Shown here in pieces: positions 1 through 8,881 of a stretch of 64,000 bases of DNA. Origin of the DNA: an uncultured Alphaproteobacteria bacterium (GTDB lineage Bacteria; Pseudomonadota; Alphaproteobacteria; Rhodobacterales; Rhodobacteraceae); the NCBI GenBank assembly GCA_902562285.1, contig CACESU010000001.1:62001-126000 (forward strand). Direction: 5' to 3'. The notes beneath the pieces are model-generated. The model searched no databases and was not told the origin of the DNA. It was given only the letters and a program-made list of their open reading frames with translations. Each line of letters begins with the position of its first letter. The first letter of the stretch is position 1. Position numbers and translations under genes: made by a program.

Positions 1-585
1 TGGAATAAGAATAATTGTTGAGATTAATGTTCCAACTAGTGAAGTATAAAAAAAGTTGGTTTGGGGATCTTCTTCAGTACCTAATCTCCTAGTAGAAACT
101 GCATATCCAGCATAAAATATTGCTGCTAAAATTGGAAAAAAACCAAATACAGAAAACATATCAGTTCCAGGTTTCAGAATTAATAATGCACCACTAAATC
201 CAACAATAACACTTATCCATCTGCGATAACCTACTGTTTCTTTCAGAAAAATTACTGAAAAAACAACAATTACTAATGGACCGATTTGAAAAATGGTGAT
301 TGTTGAAACCAAAGTTAAATACTTAAATCCAGAAAACATTGATATTGTTGCACAAAATAAAAGTAATGATCTAAAAAGATGAAGCTTTATTTTTCTTGTT
401 TTTACAATGTTGTTTAAATTTGGTAGGAAAATTAAGGTAGTAAAAACTGTTTGGCTTAGATATCTCACCCATACAACCTCTATTATTGGATAGTAAGTTG
501 CAAAACCTTTAGCCGTAGCATTCATTATAGAAAAAAGGAATATGGTGAGTATCATAAAAACCACCCCAGTGGATGTATTTTTCAT
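1..585 (-). CDS. EamA/DMT-superfamily transporter, partial (3' end runs off the window)
   Basis: Read by hand on the reverse strand from ATG at 585: MKNTSTGVVFMILTIFLFSIMNATAKGFATYYPIIEVVWVRYLSQ...; open to window edge; typical DMT membrane pattern. Confidence 0.8.
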   Translation of the reverse strand, partial: MKNTSTGVVFMILTIFLFSIMNATAKGFATYYPIIEVVWVRYLSQTVFTTLIFLPNLNNIVKTRKIKLHLFRSLLLFCATISMFSGFKYLTLVSTITIFQIGPLVIVVFSVIFLKETVGYRRWISVIVGFSGALLILKPGTDMFSVFGFFPILAAIFYAGYAVSTRRLGTEEDPQTNFFYTSLVGTLISTIILIP

Positions 586-645
586 ATTTTTCCTTTTTAT
601 TCAAAACCATATAAAAATTAGAAAATACCTATCAAACAAAAATAA

Positions 646-669
646 GGGATCTAATAATTATTAGATCCC
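646..669 (-). terminator. Rho-independent terminator candidate downstream of bioY
   Basis: Perfect 24-bp palindrome GGGATCTAATAATTATTAGATCCC followed on the minus strand by TTATTTTTG. Confidence 0.7.
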
Positions 670-709
670 AAATTCTAAAAATAGTAAAATTAATAATTAG
701 ATGATTTTT

Positions 710-1291
710 CTATTTAGCTAATCTCCATATGAAAGGCACCAAAATCCCTGCAACAAGAAGTTTATACAAATCACCCACTAAAAATGGGTAAAAACCTTTA
801 ATTATGGCAAATGCAAAACCTTTGATTGCTGACAACTGCAAAATTCCAAAAAAGTAAATTATGAACATTCCCAACATCATACAAAAAATTGAAGACAAGA
901 TATTTCTACCCCAACCTCGATCAGCTAACTCACCTAAAACTAAACCTGCAATAAAAAATCCGACTATAAATCCACCTGTTGGGCCAAAGAGATATAATAA
1001 ACCACCTCCGTAAGCAAATACAGGAAACCCAGCAATTCCTTGTAAAATATATAAACCAATTGTTGCTATGGCTAAATTTCTACCAAAAAGCATACCAATC
1101 ATCAAAACTGCTAATGGTTGTAAAGTCATAGGAACCGGATATAAATCAACCTTAATTTTAGCTGAAATAATTAATATAATACTCCCGAATAAAACAGTGC
1201 TTATATTAGCTAAGTTAAAAATTTTGTTTTTATTTAATTTATTAGTTACTAGCTCGATCCAACTAAGAGAATTTGATTTGAAACTTAACAT
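710..1291 (-). CDS. bioY: BioY family biotin transporter S component
   Basis: ORF with LYPVPMTLQPLAVLMIGMLFGRNLA...GFPVFAYGGGLLYLFGPTGGFIVGF; internal Met (MLSFKSN) preferred as start. Confidence 0.9.
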   Translation of the reverse strand: MLSFKSNSLSWIELVTNKLNKNKIFNLANISTVLFGSIILIISAKIKVDLYPVPMTLQPLAVLMIGMLFGRNLAIATIGLYILQGIAGFPVFAYGGGLLYLFGPTGGFIVGFFIAGLVLGELADRGWGRNILSSIFCMMLGMFIIYFFGILQLSAIKGFAFAIIKGFYPFLVGDLYKLLVAGILVPFIWRLAK

Positions 1292-1498
1292 TTTTTTATC
1301 TCCTTTAGTGTATTTAAAGTAAAAAAGAAAATTTCGTATTTTATATAGCATTACTGACAACTATTAAAGTAATTTAATAAATAAAAATACAAAGTTTAAT
1401 TTTTAATTAGTATTATTTATTTTATTCGTAATATAATTTTAAATAATTAAATCGGATTTCTAATATATTTCAACATAGAAAGTGTGAGGAGAAAAGAT

Positions 1499-1786
1499 AT
1501 GTTTTATGTTAGCACAACTTGGAAGCACGAAAATGAAATCAACAATGAAAAGATGCAAAATTTGTTAGCAAGCTTTAAAGGAACAAATCCGAATGTGAAA
1601 GAAGTTCACTGGTGGAAGATTGATAATTTCACCCATGGTGCATTAGTAATTTACAATTCAGAAAAAGGTTACGTAGAATCCAAAGAAATTCATAGAAAGG
1701 CTAGAGAAGAGTCTAGTAAAGAAGCATCAACAACTATGATAAGAGAAGAAGTCGGAAATCAATTAGCTTTCTTGGAAAATAACTAG
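1499..1786 (+). CDS. Small protein of unknown function (~95 aa)
   Basis: ORF with GAGGA-type RBS before MFYVSTTWKHENEIN...; no family recognised. Confidence 0.55.
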   Translation: MFYVSTTWKHENEINNEKMQNLLASFKGTNPNVKEVHWWKIDNFTHGALVIYNSEKGYVESKEIHRKAREESSKEASTTMIREEVGNQLAFLENN

Positions 1787-1800
1787 TATTTCAGATTAAA

Positions 1801-2313
1801 TTATTTTTTTTCTTTCCATATAGGTACCATTGAATTCCATACCCCGTCGTTTCTAACTCTATGGTATAATGCTGCAAAAATATGAATTGCAATCAACCAG
1901 TAAATTATTGAAATTGAATTTTCATGTAACGAAATTATAAACTCAATTAATATCCCACTTTTTAATCCTAACCAAAAGAAAAGTCCTATCATTAATCCTG
2001 AGATGCATATAGAAGCTAGGCATATATACATAGAGTAGTGAACTAATTTTGCGGCAAACTTTTGTTGTTTTGGTGTTTTTGCTGGCAAAGAAGTTGTTTG
2101 TGTTTTTTTCATATAAAAAAAGCGTAAAATTAAAAAAAACAAAAAAATTGAAGCAAATAATATCTCAAATTTGAGGAGAGAAATATTTTCTAATTGTTCA
2201 ATATCATCCACTTGTTTAAATATTCCGTACCCAAACAAAAAGACAAAACCCCAATGAAAGAATTTTGCTAAAAAACTGTATTTTTGGTTTTGAATCTCTT
2301 CTGTTTTCTGCAT
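1801..2313 (-). CDS. Cytochrome b561 family protein
   Basis: Four-helix membrane protein with FHWGFVFLFGYG, LVHYSMYICLASICISGLMIG, SLHE, IHIFAALYHRVRNDGVWNSMVP. Confidence 0.8.
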   Translation of the reverse strand: MQKTEEIQNQKYSFLAKFFHWGFVFLFGYGIFKQVDDIEQLENISLLKFEILFASIFLFFLILRFFYMKKTQTTSLPAKTPKQQKFAAKLVHYSMYICLASICISGLMIGLFFWLGLKSGILIEFIISLHENSISIIYWLIAIHIFAALYHRVRNDGVWNSMVPIWKEKK

Positions 2314-2416
2314 TTTAGTGATTAAGTATTATTTCGGCCATTTGGTATCATTTAAGGTTTAAAAATTAAAAAAACAATAATTTATTTAAAACAAAGATTA
2401 CGAATTAACAATTTTT

Positions 2417-3391
2417 TTAATTAAAATAATTAGCCCTAACCATTGCTCCAATTAAATTACAAATAAGTCTTTCAGCATGAATAATTGTTGTATTTCCTTT
2501 TTCAAAAGAAGGAGAGATTTCAACTAGGTCAAAACCAATTACCCTTCCCTTATTAACAATACCATGAATTAATTCTCTGACTTGTAGCCAGTTTAGCCCA
2601 CCCGGAGTAGGAGCATTAACCGCTGGCATTATTGTAGGATCCATACCATCGGCATCAAATGTGATATAGTAATTTGCTCCGTTGGGAATTTTTTTAAGAA
2701 CTTCTTTAACACCTATGTCATGAACTTCGTATGCACTTATCAAATTTGATCCATATGCTTTAGCCTCATCAAATTCTTGCTGTCTTCCGCTACCAACCCC
2801 ACGTAAGCCAATTTGGTATATAGAATTAATAGATTTTAATTCAGAAGCTCTTTTTATAGGACTAGAATAACCTTCTTTTTCACCATTGACCTCGTCCCTC
2901 CAATCCATGTGTGCATCAACTTGAATTAAAATAATTGACTTATTTTTAGGTAAAGCTCTCATAATTGGAATGGGGATGCCATGATCGCCACCTATAGATA
3001 TAAGTGTAGCATTTGTAGAAAATACCTTTCTTGCTACTTCTTCAGCTCTTCTATAATGTTCACGCGGATCTCTAAAATCTGCAGTTACATTTCCACAATC
3101 AATAATTTTTATATCTCTATTATCTAAAAGCGAACCACCAAGATCCCAGTCAAAATGGTTTAAAGTTCTTGGTTCATCCCATGCTGCGTCTTGGGCACTA
3201 GATCTTAAAATGTCAGGAGCAGTACTTTGATCATTTGATAATTCATTAGGATAGTATGGTAATCCATATGGAACCCCAAGAATTGCAATGTGAGCGTCTA
3301 AATTGTCTAAGTCTAGATTTAGTGGAAAACCAAGAAAACCTTTTGCATTTCCTTTTGGTAGTTCAGTTAAAATTTTCTTTTTTTTTCCCAT
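2417..3391 (-). CDS. Ureohydrolase (agmatinase/arginase) family protein
   Basis: SIGGDHGIPIPIMRAL, QVDAHMDWRD, ITFDADGMDPTIMPAVNAPTPGG metal-binding motifs. Confidence 0.92.
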   Translation of the reverse strand: MGKKKKILTELPKGNAKGFLGFPLNLDLDNLDAHIAILGVPYGLPYYPNELSNDQSTAPDILRSSAQDAAWDEPRTLNHFDWDLGGSLLDNRDIKIIDCGNVTADFRDPREHYRRAEEVARKVFSTNATLISIGGDHGIPIPIMRALPKNKSIILIQVDAHMDWRDEVNGEKEGYSSPIKRASELKSINSIYQIGLRGVGSGRQQEFDEAKAYGSNLISAYEVHDIGVKEVLKKIPNGANYYITFDADGMDPTIMPAVNAPTPGGLNWLQVRELIHGIVNKGRVIGFDLVEISPSFEKGNTTIIHAERLICNLIGAMVRANYFN

Positions 3392-3475
3392 GTTTATTAG
3401 ATTTACTCTTGCGTCATATTATTTTTTTTAAGTTAATTAAATCAAAATTATTTTTTTCTAAATTTAAAATAAAAA

Positions 3476-4609
3476 CTACCAATCATTAAAACGATCCCAG
3501 ATTTCATAATTTTTGTTTTCTTCATTTATAACATGATATCTATTGTACGCAGACGCTGTTGCACATGCATGATTTGGTAGTATTCTTAACATATCTCCCT
3601 GCTTAATTTGGGGAAGTATAGCTTTGCTACCCTTTCTTATTTTTATAATACCATGCTCTTGTTGTACATTAACTACAATTAAATCTTCAATTATTTTTCC
3701 ATTAATATCACACACCTGTCCATAGCCATAATCTACCTTGTGACATGGATTTCCAATATCTCTTGATAATGCCATCCAGCCTGCATCAATAATAATTGCA
3801 TCTATATCTTTATTTATACTGATTACAGAAGTTAAAACAGAAATTGCTATATCTTCAGTTCTGCAAATACCAACACCAGATTGCACTAAATCAAAAAAAA
3901 CAAACACCCCAGCTCTCAACTCATTAATTTTATCATTATGATAATCTGAAAATGTTGTTGGTGTTGATCCAATCGTAACAAGTTCACATTCAATAGAAAA
4001 TTCTTTTAAAATTGAGACAGCTAATAAAGTTTGTTCAGCCTCATTCCTAGCGCATTCTCTTAAATCTTTGCTATTTGATAGATTATAGCTTTCTCCCGCA
4101 TGTGACATCACACCTCTAAATAAACCCTCATTATCTAAACACTTTCCAATCTGATATAGTTGTTCACTTGAGTTAGATTTTACACCTGACCTATGTCCAT
4201 CCAGATCTAATTCAATCAATGCTGTTATTTTAAGACCTGTTTGTTTGTAAAAATCTACTAATTCTCTTGCAATAGAAATATCATCAACTAAAACGGAAAT
4301 CTTACAATCTTCTGATAAACATCGAGCTATTCTGTCAAATTTATTTGGAACTATTGCTACAGAATATAAAAAATCATTAATTCCACAAATTTTTAATTTT
4401 TCGATTTCTTCAATTGTTGAAACCATTGCACGTTTACCAAATGTTTCAGAAAATCTTTTAGTTATTTCAATACATTTAGCAGTTTTTAGGTGAGGGCGAA
4501 AATTTATATTTTTCTGATCAACTATTGATTTTAGTCGTTCAATATTTTTTGAAAACTTATTTTCGTCTAAAATAAGGCATGGTGTAAATAACTCGTTTAA
4601 ATTCTTCAA
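3476..4609 (-). CDS. D-threonine aldolase / D-threo-3-hydroxyaspartate dehydratase-like (DSD1) PLP enzyme
   Basis: N-terminal RPHLKTAKC (PLP Lys region), LIELDLDGHRSGV, C-terminal LRILPNHACATASAYNRYHV. Confidence 0.8.
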   Translation of the reverse strand: MKNLNELFTPCLILDENKFSKNIERLKSIVDQKNINFRPHLKTAKCIEITKRFSETFGKRAMVSTIEEIEKLKICGINDFLYSVAIVPNKFDRIARCLSEDCKISVLVDDISIARELVDFYKQTGLKITALIELDLDGHRSGVKSNSSEQLYQIGKCLDNEGLFRGVMSHAGESYNLSNSKDLRECARNEAEQTLLAVSILKEFSIECELVTIGSTPTTFSDYHNDKINELRAGVFVFFDLVQSGVGICRTEDIAISVLTSVISINKDIDAIIIDAGWMALSRDIGNPCHKVDYGYGQVCDINGKIIEDLIVVNVQQEHGIIKIRKGSKAILPQIKQGDMLRILPNHACATASAYNRYHVINEENKNYEIWDRFNDW

Positions 4610-4870
4610 TTTTATTAACCTTTTCGTATTTTTATATAATTATGATAAAATGAGTTATAATATTTGAGCAACTTATTTCATTTATAATTTATTTTAATTC
4701 AAATTACTTGACTTAAAATACAAAATATTAGCTAATTTTAGTGTCTATAATTTCATTGATAGTTGCTTTTCAAAATTTATGTAAATCATTTTTTAAATAA
4801 TCCTTAAAGATAATTAAATGAATTAGAAATTCTATCATTAAATAAATCTTTCATTAGAAAGGGGATACAA

Positions 4871-5440
4871 ATGACTCAAGCTGATAATATTCAAGTCCAA
4901 ACAAGTTTTAAAGCTGATAGAAGAGACCCACACTTAAGGAACGGACCTAAAAGTACAGATTTTAGATTTAACCCATTTCAAGATGAAGCTTTTATAAAGA
5001 ATAATGAAATTATGGCAGGATTGGCATTAGGAGAATTAGAAATGTGGATCCATCGATTCATAGGAATGCCTAGCCAAATTAAGGAATTTGAAGATATTGG
5101 TACTTGGTGTAACAAAAGTAATGCGCGTGTTTATTTTATGAATCTGATTTTTTATAACTATTTTAGTGGTCTAGTAACAACAAAAAGTATAGTGAGTAAT
5201 CAAATCATGATTACAAGAAAAGCAGCAAGTGATATGGTGGAGAGTGCTATAAAATTGGGGATTGTTGAATATTATTCAGATAAAGAATTTCGAGCTACAG
5301 AAAGATATATAGAATATTATCTAAAGTACACAAAACTGGTAGCAAAAACTTACATCCCTAAGCTTACAAAATTACTAACGCAGTTGCATGCAATTAATAA
5401 TGTTCCAAATGCCCAGGAAACATTCAAAATTCGTGGATAG
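4871..5440 (+). CDS. Putative winged-helix DNA-binding regulator (MarR-like), otherwise unassigned
   Basis: 189-aa ORF with GGGG RBS; C-terminal half KSIVSNQIMITRKAASDMVESAIKLGIVEYYSDKEFRATERYIEYY resembles recognition helix plus wing. Confidence 0.5.
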   Translation: MTQADNIQVQTSFKADRRDPHLRNGPKSTDFRFNPFQDEAFIKNNEIMAGLALGELEMWIHRFIGMPSQIKEFEDIGTWCNKSNARVYFMNLIFYNYFSGLVTTKSIVSNQIMITRKAASDMVESAIKLGIVEYYSDKEFRATERYIEYYLKYTKLVAKTYIPKLTKLLTQLHAINNVPNAQETFKIRG

Positions 5441-5498
5441 TCAGTAAGCAGTAGAATGTATACTCAGTATACAAATGAAAAAAAAAATAGTTTTTTTA
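5437..5498. promoter_or_regulatory. Intergenic element copy 1 with palindromic operator-like core TGTATACTCAGTATACA (5457-5473)
   Basis: Perfect 7-3-7 inverted repeat; flanking sequence matches 10536-10595. Confidence 0.6.
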
Positions 5499-5739
5499 TC
5501 CAAATTACCATAGTATTTATTAATTATGAGTGACGTGAGAAGGAATAACAGAAAATAAAATTTATCTGTAAAATTCCACTCTAAGTAAGATGTATCTAGC
5601 CTGAAGTGGCATACTAGTTGAGATAGTTTTTAGAGATTTGTAAAATTTATATTTTGTAAAAGATACTTTATTTTTTTACTTAACAAATAAATAAATCTAA
5701 AAACAATATTAAAAAATGAAATTAAATGGAGGTAAGAGA

Positions 5740-6588
5740 ATGAAACAAATTTATAAAATATTGTCGTTGAAAAGTTTAATTTTATCTATTTTTATTTTAT
5801 TTATGGGAACCAGTATTTATGCTGAAACAACATTTGAAAAGATAAAAAGAACTGGCAAAGTTACAGTTGGAACAGAAGCCGCATTTCCACCTTTTGAATT
5901 TGTTGAGGATGGTAAAATTGTAGGGTACGGTAAAGATATTCTTGATTATATTATAGCTGATTTAGGAGTTGAACTAAATCAGTTAGACCTTCCTTGGCAG
6001 GGAATTCTTCCTGGCGTATTAGCAGGAAAATTTGATTTTGTAGCTACTAGTGTCAGTATTCGTGCTGAAAGAGCAAAAAAATATGCTTTTACAGTACCTA
6101 TTGCTGAAGGAACAAACTGGGTTATGAAAAGAAATGGTGATACTTCTATAATGAGTCCTGATGATTTATCTGGAAAAGTGGTATGCACACAATTAGCATC
6201 AGGTAGTGAAAAGGCTACACAAGAATGGGAAAAAGATATGAAATCAAGAGGATTGGATGGTTTTAAGGAATTAAAACTTTTTACTGCTCACCCAGAAGCA
6301 ACCTTGGCATTAGCCAATGGGACTTGTGATGCTCAAACTCAAACTGTACCAAATTTGGCGGTAGTTGCTAAAAAACAAGAAGGAGTTTTCGAACTTGTTG
6401 GTCCAATAACTGATAAAACATATATGGCTTGGGTTACTCGCCCAGAGGATACAGATTTGCGAGATTATTTAAGTTCAAAGATACTTGAAATGCGCGATAA
6501 AGGTATAATTGATGAAATTCAAGATAAGTGGTTTGGCTTTAGAATGCCAATTCCAAGTGAAGGTCATTTACCTGAAGGTGCACTTTAA
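5740..6588 (+). CDS. Amino-acid-type ABC transporter substrate-binding protein
   Basis: Signal peptide; GKVTVGTEAAFPPFEFVEDGKIVGYGKDIL...; internal Met with GGAGG RBS preferred. Confidence 0.92.
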   Translation: MKQIYKILSLKSLILSIFILFMGTSIYAETTFEKIKRTGKVTVGTEAAFPPFEFVEDGKIVGYGKDILDYIIADLGVELNQLDLPWQGILPGVLAGKFDFVATSVSIRAERAKKYAFTVPIAEGTNWVMKRNGDTSIMSPDDLSGKVVCTQLASGSEKATQEWEKDMKSRGLDGFKELKLFTAHPEATLALANGTCDAQTQTVPNLAVVAKKQEGVFELVGPITDKTYMAWVTRPEDTDLRDYLSSKILEMRDKGIIDEIQDKWFGFRMPIPSEGHLPEGAL

Positions 6589-6610
6589 TTTTAATAAATA
6601 ACTAAATTTA

Positions 6611-6640
6611 AGATTGCCTTAAAATCATTTAAGGCAATCT
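6611..6640 (+). terminator. Intercistronic stem-loop between substrate-binding protein and permease genes
   Basis: AGATTGCCTTAAA-ATCA-TTTAAGGCAATCT, perfect 13-bp stem with 4-nt loop; no long U tract. Confidence 0.75.
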
Positions 6641-6661
6641 ATTACATCGTTAGTAAAAGTC

Positions 6662-7324
6662 ATGAAATTTGACATAAGTTATATTTTTGATGCTTTACCA
6701 AGGCTACTTGAAGGTGCATTAATCACTTTACAAGTTGCAATTTTAGGTTTTTGTTTCAGTATTATTTTAGCTACTTTTATAACTATTGTTAAAACCTCTT
6801 TTAATTCAAGAATTTTTAATGGATTTATAGCCTTTTATATCAGTTTTATAAGGGGAACACCTCTTTTGGTTCAAATCTTTTTGATTTATTATGTTTTACC
6901 TGTTTTTGGACTAAATTTAGCACCATTTCCCGCTGGAATTTTAGCTATTACTTTAAATAGTGCAGCGTTTGTTATAGAAATTTTACGAGGTGGTTTAGCT
7001 TCAGTACCAAAAGGACAGTTTGAAGCAGCCAAATCGTTAGGAATATCAGGATATGCGCTCTGGTGGAAAATAATTCTACCCCAAACATTCATCACTTCTA
7101 TTCCACCATTAGTAAATGAATTTACTATGGTCCTTAAAGCTACAGCTTTATTATCAGTAATAACAGTAGTTGAGTTGATGCGTGTTTCACAACAAATTTA
7201 TAGTGCAAATTATCATCCAGTTGAGGTTCTAAGTGCTACTTTTATAATTTATTTTTTAATGTGTTTTGTTGTTAGTCGAAGTTCAGTTTTTTTAGAACAG
7301 AGATTTAAAGTTAAAAGGTCTTAA
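6662..7324 (+). CDS. Amino acid ABC transporter permease (HisM/GlnP type)
   Basis: FIRGTPLLVQIFLIYYVLP; EAAKSLGISGYALWWKIILPQ. Confidence 0.92.
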   Translation: MKFDISYIFDALPRLLEGALITLQVAILGFCFSIILATFITIVKTSFNSRIFNGFIAFYISFIRGTPLLVQIFLIYYVLPVFGLNLAPFPAGILAITLNSAAFVIEILRGGLASVPKGQFEAAKSLGISGYALWWKIILPQTFITSIPPLVNEFTMVLKATALLSVITVVELMRVSQQIYSANYHPVEVLSATFIIYFLMCFVVSRSSVFLEQRFKVKRS

Positions 7325-7332
7325 AGGTTACA

Positions 7333-8046
7333 ATGCTAGAATACCAAATATTTTTTGATTATTTCCCAATGATTTTATTAGGTTTTTGGTTAACCTTAAA
7401 AATTGTTGTATGTGCTATTGCTTTAGGTATCCCATTAGGACTAATTCTAGCTCTAGGCAGGCGATCAAATTTTATACCCATCAGTTTTTTTGCAACTAGT
7501 TTTATAGAATTATTTCGCAATACACCATTTATAATTCAAGTATTTTTATTTTATTATGTTTTACCTTTCTATGGTCTAAGACTTTCTGCTGAGTATGTAG
7601 GAATTTTGGCTCTTGCAGCTTTTGGAAGTGCCTATTTTGCTGAAATTATAAGAGCAGGTATCGATGCTATACCTAAAGGTCAGCTTGAAAGTGCTAGAGC
7701 AATTGGCATGACTGATTGGCAATCTATGAAAAATATTATTTTGCCTCAAACCGTATCTATAGTTTTACCGCCATTAACTAACCAGACACTAACTCTTATA
7801 AAAGAATCTGCAATATTATCTACAATTACTGTTCATGAACTTACAATGACAGGGCTAATGGTGCAGGGTGAAACTTTTAGGCCATTTGAAGTTTTTATAA
7901 TGGTTGCTTTACTATATTGGGCCTTAAATGAAACTATAGCTTCGATCATGCGTAGAATTGAAAAGAGATATAGTCGAAATAGAAAACAAAACAAAATAGT
8001 TAGATCTAAAATTGATATTATAAAAAGTAGTGGATTTTCTCGATGA
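7333..8046 (+). CDS. Amino acid ABC transporter permease
   Basis: LFRNTPFIIQVFLFYYVLPFYG; ESARAIGMTDWQSMKNIILPQ. Confidence 0.92.
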   Translation: MLEYQIFFDYFPMILLGFWLTLKIVVCAIALGIPLGLILALGRRSNFIPISFFATSFIELFRNTPFIIQVFLFYYVLPFYGLRLSAEYVGILALAAFGSAYFAEIIRAGIDAIPKGQLESARAIGMTDWQSMKNIILPQTVSIVLPPLTNQTLTLIKESAILSTITVHELTMTGLMVQGETFRPFEVFIMVALLYWALNETIASIMRRIEKRYSRNRKQNKIVRSKIDIIKSSGFSR

Positions 8047-8813
8047 AACCAAACTTTTTAGAAATCATTGATATTAATAAGAAATTTGGAAATATCAATG
8101 CTTTGAAAAATGTTTTTCTTAATGTTTCTAAGGGTGAAGTGATTTGTATAATAGGACCTAGTGGTTGTGGTAAAAGTACACTTTTGAGAACTGTTAATTG
8201 GCTTACTCCTCCAGATAGTGGAAAGGTTATACTGAAAGGAGAAATTATTGGCTCTGACACAGGAAAAATGACCTTTGAACAAAATAATTCATTAAATGCG
8301 TTTCGAGCAAGAATTGGAATGGTTTTTCAACAATTCAACGTTTGGCCACATCTCAATGCTCTTGAGAATGTGGTTAGAGCACAAATTGTAGTTAGAAAAA
8401 TAATGAGAGATGAAGCTGAAAAAAAAGCAATAAAGATATTAAATGAAGTAGGTTTAAAAGATAAAATTGATGAGTGGCCAGACAATCTTTCGGGTGGACA
8501 AAAACAAAGACTCGCCATTGCAAGATCTTTAGCTATGGATCCAATCTTAATGTTATTAGATGAACCAACATCTGCATTAGATCCTGAGCTTATAGGTGAA
8601 GTTTTATCAGTTTTAAGAAACTTAGTAAATGAAGGAATGACAATGTTAATTGTTACACATGAATTAGGATTTGCTTCTAGATTCGGTGACAAAATAGTTT
8701 TTATGGATGCAGGTGAAATTATTGAATCTGGTCCTCCAAATACCATTCTAAAGTCGCCAAAAACAGAAAGATTAAAACTTTTTTTAGAAAAATTGAGTCT
8801 CACTTCACTTTAG
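8043..8813 (+). CDS. Amino acid ABC transporter ATP-binding protein
   Basis: Walker A GPSGCGKST, signature LSGGQKQR, Walker B ILMLLDEPTSALDPE. Confidence 0.95.
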   Translation: MKPNFLEIIDINKKFGNINALKNVFLNVSKGEVICIIGPSGCGKSTLLRTVNWLTPPDSGKVILKGEIIGSDTGKMTFEQNNSLNAFRARIGMVFQQFNVWPHLNALENVVRAQIVVRKIMRDEAEKKAIKILNEVGLKDKIDEWPDNLSGGQKQRLAIARSLAMDPILMLLDEPTSALDPELIGEVLSVLRNLVNEGMTMLIVTHELGFASRFGDKIVFMDAGEIIESGPPNTILKSPKTERLKLFLEKLSLTSL

Positions 8814-8881
8814 TAGCTAATAATTTAGATTTATGTAGTTTAAAATTTATAAAATGCAGTAATAAAATTGTTTTTATTTTT

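Noticed and set aside
1068-1322. 84-aa plus-strand ORF opposite bioY
   Set aside because: Antisense to a confidently assigned gene, low-complexity composition
5441-5739. Guanidine (ykkC-type) riboswitch upstream of the importer
   Set aside because: Looked for the conserved ykkC motifs because of the guanidino hypothesis; none recognisable by eye. A covariance-model scan would be needed to exclude it
8327-8803. 158-aa minus-strand ORF opposite the ABC ATPase
   Set aside because: Antisense shadow of a conserved gene
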